Below, in pieces: positions 42,047 through 54,390 of a stretch of 64,000 bases of DNA; within the stretch, counting starts at the first letter, position 1, and every line of letters starts with the position of its first letter. The DNA is from Galdieria partita (taxonomy: Eukaryota; Rhodophyta; Bangiophyceae; Galdieriales; Galdieriaceae). The stretch spans positions 124,001-188,000 of the forward strand of contig BQMJ01000001.1 of the NCBI GenBank assembly GCA_025991245.1, given 5' to 3'. Under the pieces are notes generated by a model, which saw only the letters and a program-made list of their open reading frames with translations, made no database searches and was not told the DNA's origin. The position numbers and the translations under genes were made by a program.

Positions 42047-42945
42047 ATGAGTCGAGGAAGCAGTGCCGGTTATGATCGACATATCACCATATTTTCTCCA
42101 GAGGGACGACTATATCAAGTGGAATATGCTTTCAAAGCAGTAAAATCAGTAGGAATTACAACAGTTGCCGTAAAAGGTGCAGATTCAGTTTGTGGTGTAA
42201 CCCAGAAAAAGGTGAGTTGGGTGGAAACTCACAACTCAAGTAGTGGACTTTTATGAATAGGTTCCAGACAAACTGATTGACCCCAAGTCAGTTACTAATG
42301 TTTTCAGGGTTTCTGATCATCATGGTTGTATTTTTACTGGTCTTGCAAGTAAGTGTTTCGTTGTATCTTTCTTCGTCAATAGTAATCATAATTGTTTGTA
42401 CAGCGGACGCAAGGGCGCAACTACAAAGAACAAGATCCGAAGCAGCCGATTTCAAGTTCAAATTTGGATATGAAATTCCTGTGGATCAAATTGCAAAGAG
42501 ATTGGCCGATATCAATCAAGTCTATACGCAACATGCATATATGCGACCCTTGGGAGTTTGTAAGTCTTGCATATTTATGTGATTTTCTGTTAACCTACGT
42601 TTATTTATAGCTCTTATTTTTATGGGTATGGATGATGAGAGAGGCCCGCAGTTGTACAAGTGTGATCCTGCAGGTTATTATATTGGCTATAGAGGATGTG
42701 CAGCAGGAGCCAAGGAACAAGAAGCTATCAACTATCTGGAAAAGAAATTGAAAGAAGAAGAAAAGAAACTTTCTTATGACGAGACTGTTCAACTTGCTCT
42801 GGCGACTCTTCAAAGTGTGGTTGCTGCCGATTTGAAGCCGTCAGATGTGGAAGTTGCAGTAGTTTCCAAGGAGAATCCACGTTTTCGTATTTTGTCTGAT
42901 GAAGAAGTTGAGCAGCAGCTCACAGCAATGACTGAAAAGGATTGA
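42047..42945 (+). CDS. 20S proteasome subunit alpha-1 (PSMA6/PAA type)
   Basis: Exons 42047-42211, 42261-42348, 42404-42559 and 42608-42945 give 248 residues. The alpha signature [19 protein letters not shown] is followed by QVEYAFKAV; further on are [21 protein letters not shown]-type residues, [14 protein letters not shown] and [14 protein letters not shown]. These match alpha-1 (human PSMA6) in detail. It forms part of the outer ring of the proteasome core and helps gate it. Its ATG is 26 bp from the eIF2-alpha ATG. Confidence 0.95.
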
Positions 42946-43253
42946 GTTTGTTGAAGATTTGTTATTACTGGAGTTTCTTTGTTGATATGACTGGCGATTC
43001 GTTGTTACTTTGGAGGACTTTTGTTTCAAGTATTCCAGTTTTGCAATAAATGACACACTGCTTTTCATATATACGCTTTGAGAAAAGAGTTGTTTGGCAG
43101 AGCATTAGACAATTGAAATGGCTTTCCTTTCTGCCTCTCAATGACAGAGGTCATACATATAATGTAGAACTATCTATAACTATATATGTATGCTCGAAAT
43201 ATATATGGAATATTTGAATAAAGGAACAACAATCTTCTTATACAAGTCATCTT
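42946..43253. other. Gap between co-directional genes
   Basis: 308 bp hold the 3' end of the proteasome gene and the promoter of the formin gene. The stretch near 43157-43210 is rich in TATA-like words. No gene is seen. Confidence 0.4.
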
Positions 43254-45912
43254 ATGTATTACTTTTCTAGGCGTAGTTTTGCAAATAATGAATGGCTCGT
43301 CTTCAAAATCCTCATCTTTGCATTTTTCCTTTGGGAGGAGTGGTTGGAATGGCGATATTTTGAAACTCGTCTTTTCTATATGTTGCGTCGAATATTTCCC
43401 TCCAACTCGGAAGAAAAGTCTTACGTTCATATTCAACAAGAGAACTCTTTTGAGTCAAGTGAGTGAAATAAACTAGGTTATTAGGTCTTGGCACTTATGA
43501 CCGGTTAGGTAATTCTCAAGAACATGCGACTTTGGAATCGTCTTTCTTAAGGTCCGAGAACATAGCTACGGACGAGAAACAGAGGATTTTACGCGTCATT
43601 CAAGAGAGTCATAGAGAGAATGTGGTTCTTCGAAGTGGTAAATCTTGTTCTCTGTTGCAATAACCCCAACAAAATTAACGATTCTAAGTTTTAAGTCAAT
43701 TAGAACAAGAAAATCAACAGTTGAAAGAACAAAGTCGCTATCTAGAGAAACTCGAGATTGAAATGGAGAAAACCAAGGCACAAAACGTTTCTTACAAACA
43801 GCGCATTCTGAGCTTAGAACAGCAGTTGGCAGAAGCTTGTTTTGCGCAAAGAGAGGCAGAGAGGGCCTCCCAACAACGTAGTATTTCTTCGTTTGCTCCT
43901 AGTCAAAGTAGAAATTTTGCTACGTGTACGTTGGACAAAGAAGAACTTGCTTGTGAAAATTCAAAGCTGCGATCGGAGCTTTTGGAAAAGCAAGCTATCA
44001 TTTCGAGCCTTTCAGTCAAGATTCGAAGTCATGATATTTCTGTACCAACAATTGTTGAAAGAAGAGAGGAAGCTAATCAGAATGGAAGGGAGTTGTGTTC
44101 TGCGGTCGATAATAGAGAACAAGAAAGTAGCAAAGGCAAGAAACTTTTTATGTTTTGACAGTGTATTTTTATTGAAACTTATTTATAGGAATAGATGAAA
44201 GTTATAAAGTGGAGCAATTTCCAAACATCAAAGCCTCGGATCTTTCCAAAGTGGGCTTTAAGAAGGAAGAGGCACAAGGAACAAATTCGTCAGTGCCACC
44301 ACCACCACCACTACCACCACCACCACCTCCTCCTCCTGCTCCTCCGTTGGTAATCTCCTCAAACTCTTCTGGCAAACCGTCTTTAGACAAGAAAGTTTTT
44401 CAGCCTGGTTCAGAGGCTAACAAAAGCAGTAGTTTGGAACATTCGCCGTTACCACCACCACCACCACCTCCTCCTCCTCCTTTTCCTTCTTCTTCTGGTG
44501 TTGGAATAGACAACTTAAAGGACCAAGTTGAGCCCAAAAATATGTCTGAAGTTGCAAATAATGTCGCAATGCCTACAAAGCCTGTTGTGAAACCTCGAAA
44601 ACCTATGAAATTTTTATATTGGAGAAGAGTAATTCTACCACCCTCTTGGCAGGCAGTCGAGTGTTCCTTCTGGAGATCGGTCATGGAGATATCTTTTGAC
44701 CGCAACGAATTTGAATATTTATTTTCGAAACCTACAAACTCCAAAGTGTTGGTGCCTAATAGTGGCAGAAGTCATGATGGCAAGGTAATTTGATTTTTGT
44801 TGAGCACTTGTATTTATTGATAGCACAAATAGACTGAAAGGAAGAGCACGATACCATTGAGTGTTTTAGATGAACGAAGAACTCATTTGGTAGGGGTTTT
44901 GCTAGTTAGCTTACCGTCGATGGCTGTCATCCAAAGGGCGTTGATTGAAATGGATGATGGTTGCTTGTCTGCAAAGGATTGTAACTCACTCTTGAAAATT
45001 TTTCCGTCATCAGAAGAACAATCGCTTCTGAAAAAAGCAAAGGATACCGGTGCATTTCTGACACACACTGAAGAGTTCTTATATGAACTTGTGCAAATTC
45101 CATTCTTGCAGATAAGAACTAAAGTTCTCTTGTTTAAAAGGGAATTTGATGAAAGAGGTGAAAATATTCTTCGTCCGTTGAATGTAATTCACAAGGCAGT
45201 TGAGGTTTGTTGTAGCATTGCAACAGTACCAACATGTATTTATCGCTTATAGGCTGTTGAGAATAGTAAGGCGTTGAAAGCAATTTTGGGTGTGATATTA
45301 TCTTTGGGAAATTATATGAACGGTGGTACTATTCGTGGACAGGCAGATGGTTTCATCTTGGACATTTTGTCAAAGTTGTCCGACACGAAAGCTATAGACA
45401 ATGAGACAACATTTCTCCAGTATGCTGCTCATGTAGCTTATTATGATGCAGCAGAGTCTAGAGCTGTCGTCATGGAGTTGAAAATTTTGCGTGAGGCTTC
45501 AAAGGTGAGTGAAGTTGAGATGATATTAAAAGTCAAAGATTACGAATAGTTCTTACAGATATCATTGTCTGAGGTGGCTGAAAGCTTGTGTGGACTGCGA
45601 ACGGAACTAAAGGAGTTATCAGATGCAGTTCGATGTTTGGAATATGACAATGCTAGTACAAGGAAACTTTTAAAGTATCTTGAGAACTTTGAAGGCTATG
45701 CTGAAAAAATTTTAAACAAGCTTGAAGAGCTTCTGAAGAAACGAACAAACGAATTTCAGCATCTAGTGCTTACGTTTGGATATTCTAAATTTGAAGCAGA
45801 ATCTTTGACAACTTGCGAATTCTTTAAGGAACTTCACGTTTTCGTAGTTGAAATAGGGAAACTTCTGGCGAGGGAAGAATCTCTTGAAAGGGAAAGCGAA
45901 ACTCAAAATTAA
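43254..45912 (+). CDS. Formin (FH1-FH2) with N-terminal hydrophobic helix
   Basis: Seven exons (43254-43458, 43509-43637, 43689-44135, 44189-44784, 44833-45204, 45253-45504, 45559-45912) give 784 residues. Residues 14-27 (WLVFKILIFAFFLW) form a possible membrane helix; a coiled coil follows at about 105-165. FH1 has two proline runs (PPPPPLPPPPPPPPAPP and a second one). FH2 starts near KPRKPMKFLYWRRV and holds GNYMNGGTIRGQADGF in the core. It nucleates and elongates actin filaments from profilin-actin bound to FH1. No GTPase-binding or FH3 domain is seen. Intron 3 is best read with a GC donor (AAAG|GCAAGA, 44136-44188); a GT donor at 44127 would also keep frame. Confidence 0.92.
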
Positions 45913-45969
45913 TCATATCTCTTGCCATGTCATGGATTTGTAATTATTTGAGCGATTGTCCAACAGTAA

Positions 45970-48900
45970 TTAGAGGTCCCATGTAGAAAACCAATCTTCT
46001 TCAGTTAGTGAGGCTGACACAAAGTCAGTTTCGAGAAATTCTTGTACAATTCGATGTACTGTGGATACTTTCTTTTGGTATTTTTCATTACGCAGTTCCA
46101 GCGACTCGTTTCTTTGCAAACAAGTCTGAACTTCTATTGCCCGTTGCAATACGTACATGGGAATCCCTGATTTTGCAGCGCAGTGTACAGCGTATGATTC
46201 AGTAGACAATAAACCTGGAACAACTCGATATAGTGGAATCAATTCCCTTTTTGTTTCCTTTAGGTCCTGGGTTTCGAACAAGAGTAACCAGTTACCTTTC
46301 TAGATTGGTACCATTTTCAAATATGCACTCCATTGACATTACTGTAACTTGTTCATTGTTCTTCGAAATGATTCCATTTGTCAGAATGTCATACATATGA
46401 GTAGCGCAAAAAATTGTTGGCATCTATCATACATTTAGCACTTTCAGCAAAACTTAGATTTCTCGACAAACATACTTTCTCTTTCATTTCCAAAAAAGTA
46501 AGTAGAGTTGCAGATAGTAGAGCCATTCCATTGCTTGCCATAGTCCCTTTGCCAAATTCATCGATAATTAACAAGGACTGGTTTGTACTGGCACGCAACA
46601 TCATAGCAACTTGAGTACAATCGAGAAAGAATGATGATAAATGAAGAGAAACACTATCTTCTGTTTGAATTCGGGTCTGTATCTGATCTGTCAAGGCAAT
46701 TTGTGCTTCTTTGGCAGGTACAAACGAACCAATGTGTGCAAGATAGACAATGAGCGCTATCTTTCCAAGCATAAAAAAAAATTGAAGTTGGTCAACTCTT
46801 TGCAACAATACCTGTTTCAAATAAACACTTTTGCCGCTATAATTGGGGCCCGTTACGACATATAAACTATTCATAGCTGCGGCAGTATCGTTTGCCACAA
46901 ATTCTACTTTCGAGTTTAGTTCGTATAGAGGATGCCTACCAGACTTTATGAGGTAATCTTGGTTCTTTCCCACCAACGGTTTGCACTATAATAGGGCTTT
47001 AAGAAGAAAGTTATAGCCCTCTAAAAACTATCCATTACCCATTGATATTGTATTGCAATCAATGCCATAGAAATGAAGCAGTCAAGTTTCGCAGTCTGTT
47101 TAGAGCTCTTATACAGCATTGGCAACAGTGGAATTACTTGTTGCTCCAGTACATGCAGGCACTCATTTTCAAGTTCCTGTTGAGTAGAATTTAGGGTGTC
47201 TTGAACTCCGTGATAAGAAGTCGGTTCTTACAAGTATTGTGGCATAAATATCTCCCAATTTTTCATCCAACTCACGCATTGTTGAAGTTTTATAATATAG
47301 AGTATCGACTGTCGAAAATGCAAGCTCCAAGTCTTTCGCGTAGCCTTGAGGAGTCACGTCCAGACTACCAATAGTCTCGCCCCGACTCTCATTATCTTCC
47401 TTCCCAGTTGCAAGAAGATATCCGAGTCTCGGTATGTAAGTGACTTTGATCCAAGGAAAATATACTCCTAGAGAGTCCAATCTGAAGAATTCTTTCATAG
47501 TTAAAGAGATCAATGAATAATGTTTACCTTTCTATTTCATTCGATCCAACTTCGGTGAGGTGTTCCTCCAAAGAATAGTAAAAGCGCCTAGCGTTATCCA
47601 AATCCTCGCAATATCCATCGTTGACATAAATTCTACCCTGTATTTTACTTTCTTTGAAATTTACAACTTTTTCGATCCATGACGATATACTTTGTAGAGC
47701 TTTGAGAACTGCATCGTCGTAAAATATGTTGAGAATCTATCAGAAATGAGTTAAACCCTTTCCAGCCAAATTTGAAAATCGAACCTCAAAAATTACAGTT
47801 TCTTTGGTAAAATGAGAGTTTCGAACAAAATCGAATAGCCATATGGTGCTTCTGGTTGATATTCTCAAGTTGCTCCAGTCCACAATGGAAGCAGCATAAC
47901 TGCTTATTCTTCAAAGAATTCAATAGTTCCATCAGACAATTTACTAAAAAGTATAATACCTGGCAGTGATTTTAGGTATATTACGAATGCCACGGAGATG
48001 ACTGGACATTTCTCTCAACAACTCCATGTTGCAATTATTCACCAACCAAGAGACAACTTCTTGTCGGAAATGAATGATTTCCAAGTTCTTACAAGGCTGA
48101 AGCAACCAACTTTTTAGCAGTTGCCGACCTTGTACTGAGCTTGTCTTGTCCATGATGCTAAAAACTGATAGTCCTTCCTTGGACTGACCATCACCCATCA
48201 TTTTGGGGTGAATTTCTGACTTAAAAATTTGAAATGCCATCAAGGAAGAGTAGTCGATTTTCAGCATTTCGTTGAGAGAGATAATGCTTACATTATTGAT
48301 GTTCAAGAGTCCTATTTCGAGATAAATTAGCAATGAAGTACATTATTCTGGCTACTCAAGCAGCAAAACTATTTGAAATACCTTTGTACGTATATACCAC
48401 ACCGGCTTTCTGAATGTATGCAAACAGACCAGCTAAGGCTGCCAGTATCGACGAAGGCAGATTCTGATCCAATAGACCCAATTGTGCCATTTTGACTTCT
48501 GTACTCACTTCCTGTGGAATTCCTAGGATTACGACATGCTCGAAAGTTGAAAGAGCTTGTTTGCTTGAAAAAAAGGAATAGCTCAAGAATTCTACTTTGA
48601 AAGGTTTGACAACTTCGGATGAATCATTGCACGGCTTTTGTGAAGTATCAGACTGATCTTTATGTTGTGCATTCCCAAAATTTATCAGAAGACTCTTAAG
48701 TCTCTCCTCTGTATTTGACGGAATGATCACTATGTCTGCCTCCATTTGTATAAGAAGTGAGAAAAGGTAATAATTATCCTTGGAGTCATCTTCGTGGAAC
48801 CTATAATAATGGAGAATGAAAAATGGTTCGTGACATGAAAATGTATGCATTCTACTTGCGTTCCACAAGAAATTTCATTGTCAGTGCAGGAGTAAATTGC

Positions 48901-49050
48901 AAACCCACTTTTTTCTGATGGAAACAAAGATAAAAATACACGTTTTTCCACAATGTCGTCTTTTTCTGTTTCGGAAAATAGGTCATCTATGTCCTGTATA
49001 TCAGCAGAAATAGTATTTAGCTCGTCCAAGTTCGAAGTTTGCTCAGTCAT
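45970..49050 (-). CDS. MSH5: Meiotic MutS homologue MSH5
   Basis: Eleven exons (49050-48860, 48800-48382, 48311-47960, 47902-47785, 47736-47528, 47481-47232, 47176-47039, 46985-46812, 46760-46476, 46423-46296, 46246-45970) give 846 residues, close to other MSH5 proteins. LQIFKSE-type AFQIFKSEIHP, KEGLSVFSIMD, Walker A GPNYSGKSVYLKQ, HIGSFVPAKEAQIALTD, and Walker B LLIIDEFGKGT identify MSH5; the mismatch-reading domain I of MSH2/3/6 is absent, as expected. With MSH4 it clamps recombination intermediates and promotes crossovers in meiosis. Intron 1 (48801-48859) has a GC donor, AAC|GCAAGT; nothing else keeps frame. Intron 2, at 70 bp, is the longest here. A TGGCGCCA site lies 53 bp before the start. 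Confidence 0.93.
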
Positions 49051-49402
49051 GTTTTTATTTTGAGAAAATTTTGGATGGAACTAAAACATTTCATTTCATT
49101 TTTGGCGCCAACACATCACATGCATTTTTCTTCGTATATAGTGAATTACCAAAGAATTGACTTTTAATCTTTCCTAAGATGGATCTGGCAATTCATCCTT
49201 TGATAGATTCTAGAAAGGACGATGTAATCTGAGCTTCATCTAGAAATTCGAGATTTAGCGCTTCGTTTATTGAACGTCACAAATCCATTCCAGAGAAATG
49301 AAGTGGATGCCGATTCGACACATTTGAGCCGTGGAAGCAATGGGCTGAAAATGTTTTAAAAGAACCTGGACATCTACGAAATATTACTTCTCGTGAAGCG
49401 GA
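49051..49402. promoter_or_regulatory. Divergent promoter of MSH5 and FAS1 gene, with TGGCGCCA at 49103-49110
   Basis: 352 bp separate the two starts. The palindrome TGGCGCCA, here in the context TTTTTGGCGCCAA, matches an E2F site well and lies 53 bp before the MSH5 ATG. The rest shows no gene or repeat. Confidence 0.5.
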
Positions 49403-49950
49403 ATGATGAGACAATTTGTATCAGTTTTCATTGTAACCTTCATTTTGGCAAATGCTTTCTTCGCTGCCAAAGCTGCAACAGTATATGAGACTTTGGAGTC
49501 TCTAAAGTATACCGAATACCTTGATATGGTGAAGGCAGCAGGAATGGACTCACAGTTTAATGATTCTTCTGTGACGTGGACTGTCTTTGCAGCAAACAAT
49601 ACTGGAGTAAATGCTACTTTGGCACCAAAACATTTAGTAGTTTCGAATATAACTTCGAACGCAACAGAGAGCAAAGATATCATTGAATACACATTGTACA
49701 ACCATACTCTTCTATCTGATGATATTAAGACAGGGACGACTATTCTTACTGCGGTTAACGGTATGAACCTGACAGTAGTTAAAAATACAACAGGTACGAA
49801 CAACAGTTGGCTTTTTATTTGTACAAGATATGACTAGGTTTAGGAATATTCGTCAATGGTATCATGGTGGTGACTCCAAATATCACAGCTGACAAATCTG
49901 TTATATATGAAATGGATTCTTTGCTTATTCCACCGGATATCAAGCTGTAA
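49403..49950 (+). CDS. Secreted single-domain fasciclin (FAS1) protein
   Basis: Exons 49403-49793 and 49838-49950 give 167 residues. Residues 1-25 are a signal peptide (FVSVFIVTFILANAFFAAKA). One FAS1 domain fills the rest: SVTWTVFAANNTGV (H1 box), YTLYNHTLL, and GIFVNGIMVVTPNITADKSV leading to the H2-like end DSLLIPPDI. Eight or more N-glycosylation sites are visible. FAS1 proteins mediate adhesion in cell walls or matrices. A second Met follows the first directly, so the start is either 49403 or 49406. Confidence 0.87.
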
Positions 49951-50061
49951 GTTAAGGAGGATGTACTTTTTCTAGTGCCTTCGTTAGTTGTTTTTGTTTC
50001 ATTGTGCAATAGTGTTGTTGTGGATTTGAATAAACATTCGTTTATCTTCAATTGGTTGTTG

Positions 50062-52184
50062 ATGAGTGAGTCTAGTTTGATTGACAGTGTGCAAGACACA
50101 GCAGTTGTCGAATGGGTAATACGTAATGTTCCGACTTGGTTGAATAAGAAGTAAGACAGCGAAACAAACGTACGTTCACTGTTCACACTTTTGGCCGTAG
50201 GGACTTGGCGAAAGCTCTAGAAAGAGAAGGTATTCATTTCGTTTGTCTGAAGAAGTTGCACGGTTGGGACTACAGTTTCATTTCGTTTTGTTCAGAAGAA
50301 GACGCTAAAGAAGCAAAACTCGTTTTTGCAAATCAAAAAATCAAAGGCTTCCAGTTTGAGTTGGAGCAAGCACGCAATGTAAACAAGAAACGTAAACATA
50401 CGGAATATTTACAAAAAGTTGACGAGAGGATAAAGCAAGTCAAATACTCGATGATCAAGGAGGAGTCTGGGAACATTTTGAAAAGGTCAGTTGCTGATGT
50501 AGTGGCACCGTGGCGCCACTACAGTTATGCCGAGCAGATTCGACGAAAAAGGAGTGCTATCCTTGCTGTTCTTGCTAAAGTAACTTCTTCCTTGAAGTCT
50601 CAGACCGTAAGAATAAGATGAAATTACTTAATTCCAGATATTCATAGAAGTAGGAATCCGGCTCGTTGACTTGGTTGAAGAGTTTAAAGAAGAGGCCTTG
50701 TTGTAATCTTGAGAGTTTGATAGATATGCCAGAAGAGGAAGGCGCTAGGTTATTTTATCGGAATAAGAATGAATTTACTATTGGCTTCAGCTACAAAGAC
50801 GACGGGACACCCATAGAGACAGTTGGTTTTGCACTTGGGTTGTTTAGAGAGGGAGAGGTATAAATAGCTTTTATATTTTACCTTTTCATTTGATTGAAAC
50901 TAGAAAGATTCGAGTTGATTCTGTAAATGACGAGTGCGTGACGACCTCAAAGAGAGCAATCGCCATTGCGAATATCTTGGAAGTTTTCATTAGAAGCAGT
51001 CAACTTCGTGCTTATGATAAACGTACTCATAAAGGTTTCTGGAGACAGGTAAGTGGACAGATGTGTCTGATTGAATTTTATAGACATTCCTTTCAGGTTA
51101 TAGTAAGAGAAGGCTTCCGTACAAAGGAGGTTTTAGTGTTGCTACAGGTTCAAACAGAGGGCTTCGAGCGAAACCTCATCGATGAGGAAACTAGAAGAAT
51201 GGTTGATTTTTTAGTGTCGTCTTGTCAAAGTAACGAGCTGGAAGTGCACGGTGTAGTGTTACAGGTACTTTTTCTATAGGATTCGTTAGGCAACGATGTA
51301 TGAAATATATCACATAGGAGCACAATGGAGTTAGCAACTTCATTCCAACGGACAAGTCTCCATGTACGCTGTTCGGTCAAACTTATTTTCATGAGAAATT
51401 AATGGATTTGACCTTTCGTATTGGCTCTCTGTCGTTTTTTCAGACAAATACATTTGCAGCAGAGAGATTACTCGATGTTATATTGGAATTGGGAGAATTA
51501 ACCAGTCATTCGACGGTATAATATGATATGGACATTTTATCGGAAATTCACTGCGGAACAAGGTACTCGATCTTTGCTGTGGAACGGGCACTATTGGAAT
51601 GTGTCTTGCATCGAAGGTAGCTCAAGTTATTGGCATTGAATTGGTTGAAGAAGCAGTAAATGACGCAAAGGTGAATATGGAAAGGAACAACATCCAAAAT
51701 ATGACGGTGTTAGCTGGAAAAGTAGAAGATAAGGTGGGATTACGTAGTTTGATAGCATGTAAACATATCTTGAAAGGCTCTAGTTGAAAGCAGCTATTCA
51801 TCTGTGTCGGTCTTCCCAAATTGTTGCTATTGCAGATCCTCCAAGAGCTGGGCTACATCCTTCAGTCAGTATTTTTCAACTGACATGTTCATTTATTGAT
51901 TTTCTGCATAGGTTATCAAGACGCTGAGAAATGTAGTAAAGATAAAGCGTCTTATCTATATTTCTTGCAATCCTGCTAATTTTGTTGGTAATGCGGTGGG
52001 ACTGTGTCGTCCGAAATCCAATGCCTTCCGAGGAGAACCTTTTAGGCCTATAAGGGCAATAGGAGTTGATATGTTTCCGTATACGGAGGTTTGTTATTTT
52101 TTGAAACTGTTTGTCTATATTAACAGAAAATAGCATGTCGAGCTAGTGACATTGTTTCATCGAATTGAAAGTGACACAAAATGA
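50062..52184 (+). CDS. tRNA (uracil-5-)-methyltransferase, TRMT2A-like (RRM plus TrmA domain)
   Basis: Ten exons (50062-50150, 50201-50606, 50654-50857, 50908-51048, 51097-51264, 51318-51515, 51563-51733, 51784-51864, 51912-52088, 52134-52184) give 561 residues. An RRM-like domain occupies about residues 16-95 (VIRNVPTWLNKKDLAKAL). The SAM methyltransferase has FFQTNTFAAERLL, VLDLCCGTGTIGMCLASK, VAIADPPRAGLHPSV, the catalytic Cys in YISCNPANF and VDMFPYTEHVELVTLF. It makes m5U54 in tRNA. The RRM-TrmA order is that of human TRMT2A. The last intron ends AACAGAAAATAG; only the second AG restores the conserved end. Confidence 0.92.
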
Positions 52185-52243
52185 CAACTTTCTATAAACT
52201 GACAGCACACTTTATATAACTCCACTGAGAAACTGAAGGTGTT

Positions 52244-53971
52244 TCAAGGCAATTGAGCAAATCCAACACTGTAGTTTTCTCGGTTAAAAACAACGTAATA
52301 GTTTTTCAACACAGTGTCTCCCAAAATCATACTATAGCCTTCCGAAGATTCCAAACCTGGAAACTCCAAAATTGTAAAACAGTACGCATTACCTCCAGAG
52401 GAACTTGTTCTTGACTTTTCAGGAATGGTTGAATTGCCACCACTTTCAATATCACTCAAAGGAACTTGCAGCATGTAATCCTTTGGTTCAAGGCTAATTT
52501 GGAAACTGGATGTTATCTCGATAGTTATTGTAGGGAACTTTTCAATGTCGCCAGACGAAAAAAAGCCACACACACCCTAAACAATGATGTTATCTTGTGA
52601 CTCCATTTCAAGCTAAAATAAGAAGCTTACTCCGCCTCCGCTAAAGATAGTTCCAGATACTGAACTGTTTGAGCAAACTAATGGAACGTCACAAAGATTA
52701 GACTGGAAATAGTTTTTCAATTCTTTAAAATATTTCGAATCGAACACGAGAGTAGTTGTTCCTGAATCAACCACAGCTCCAGCACTAGTTGATATCAGGC
52801 TACTGTTGCCTATTTTCACACCTTTACAACTCTTGACACATGTAAGATTTAGCTTCGAAGCAAATTCACGTCCTTACCAAATCATACAATAAAGAATTCG
52901 CTCTAATTTCACATGTTAGAATCAAATTCAAGTTTCAAACTCAACATACCCATGTCTGAGTGGAATATAATGAATATTACCACTATATAAGCTGCGGTCT
53001 ATACCACCTAATACGAGATATCCTCCTTCATTTCCGAGTCGGAGTGAAAATATGTCAGAAAGTTTATTCGTTCGCACAAGATCTTCAAAGAGCGGTGTTG
53101 CACATGAAGGATTGCAACTTGCACCTTTAAATCCCATACCTAACACTCCAGTCGCAGCTCCAACAGGATAGTCTACTGATAATTAGTTATATTTGAGCCA
53201 ACTCAAAGGCTTTATTCACCTGATACATTGCGCAATATTCCTCCAATGGTTGCTGTAGTTGACAATCCTGCTATTTGGACGGTATCTTTAAAGTAGACCC
53301 CAGCTGCTGCTCCAGTTCCATATACTATCACAAAAAAGCAACCAGATACACCACTAAATTCATAGCAACAAGCACCATTTGTCTTCGAACAACTTTCAGT
53401 AATGCATAGTTCCGAGTTACACGTGTTTGAATTGCAAGACGATGAATTGCAGGGAATTATGACTCCTGACGAGCTATGACTCAAGTCAATCATACCTTCA
53501 GAACTACAGTCGTTACAGCCGTGGATAGGCACTATCAAGTTGGAGCTTCCTGTATCTATCTGAGCAGCAGTTTTTTGTCCACCAATTTCTAAGTCAACAT
53601 AATATCCACCATCTAGTATACATGGGAATACGTTACGTGTTGAAAAGATAAAGTTGGTCCCTACCTGGCACTACATTTCCATGAAGAGACACTTCTTTGT
53701 ATCTAGAATTTGTGACAGGGAATAACTCTTGCTTCTCAGTATGGATACTTTTTCCATATCCTTGCAAAGCCATCCAAGAAAGAACGTCATTTTTATACGA
53801 CCAACGGTGTCTGTCCTTAGCAACGAGGGTCTCAAAACTGTTTGCAACTCGTCTGACTTGAAGTCGAAGCAATCCTTCATTAGAACCACTAGAGTTCGCC
53901 AAACACAATTCAAAAAGAGTAAATATTAACAATGAATAAAATATGGAATAGAAGAAACTCTTGGATTCCAT
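52244..53971 (-). CDS. Secreted pepsin-family (A1) aspartic protease
   Basis: Exons 53971-53665, 53612-53220, 53175-52950, 52902-52878, 52831-52631 and 52576-52244 give 494 residues. The signal peptide is at 1-28 (SIFYSLLIFTLFELCLA). Two active-site motifs are present: QIDTGSSNLIVP and VVDSGTTTLVFDS. A Cys-rich insert (CNSSSCNSNTCNSELC) follows the first, and ILGDTVLKNYYVVFNRE is the conserved C-terminal motif. It probably works in an acidic vacuole or outside the cell. Residues 29-95 may be a propeptide. The 25-bp exon at 52878-52902 is the least certain part; frame is kept through it, but the sequence there is not conserved enough to prove it. Confidence 0.87.
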
Positions 53972-54351
53972 GACAACACTTTTTACCAAACAGTTGTTTG
54001 ACATCAGCAAATATTCTAGAACGAATTGGTTCGAATCCAGTAATGGATCTTCCACAGTCTCGTTGTCCATGTCAATTTTAGATAACTTGTGACAAAAATC
54101 ATACTTGCTCACTTATAAGAGTTCTTTTTTATAATTGCTGAGGAGGACCTACAGAGATGAGTATCTATAAATGAACAGGGAAAGCTGCACTCTTGAAAGA
54201 AGGAACAATACAACTACGAATGGCAATTAGCCCAATCTCGTCACGACTCCTTCTTTGTAATAAGTTTAGCAATATTTATTGAAAGCCTAAACATGTAAGT
54301 AAACTCTTCTTAAATTAGTGGACTCATACAAAAGACAGAAGACTATAAAGG

Positions 54352-54366
54352 TCTCTCTCTCTCTCT
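54352..54366. repeat. (TC)n microsatellite
   Basis: A short TC run lies 24 bp beyond the WDR12 stop, in the 3' UTR side of the gap 53972-54390. That gap holds no gene that I can see. Confidence 0.7.
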
Positions 54367-54390
54367 TCCCAGCAATTCTTATACGGCTTC

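Noticed and set aside
42020-42047. Overlap of eIF2-alpha and proteasome coding frames
   Set aside because: The longer eIF2-alpha frame starts at a TTG; homology puts the real start at the ATG at 42020, so the coding parts do not overlap.
44202-44744. Minus-strand frames rich in Gly (GGGGGGGG runs)
   Set aside because: They are the reverse of the formin proline codons (CCA/CCT runs) and share no known fold.
50511-50518. Another TGGCGCCA
   Set aside because: It lies inside the coding exon 2 of the TRMT2A-like gene and has no promoter position, so I did not count it as a site.
54020-54060. tRNA-like T arm (ATTGG TTCGAAT CCAGT) near 54028
   Set aside because: The five-pair stem and loop fit, but no matching acceptor stem or D arm exists about 70 bp upstream.
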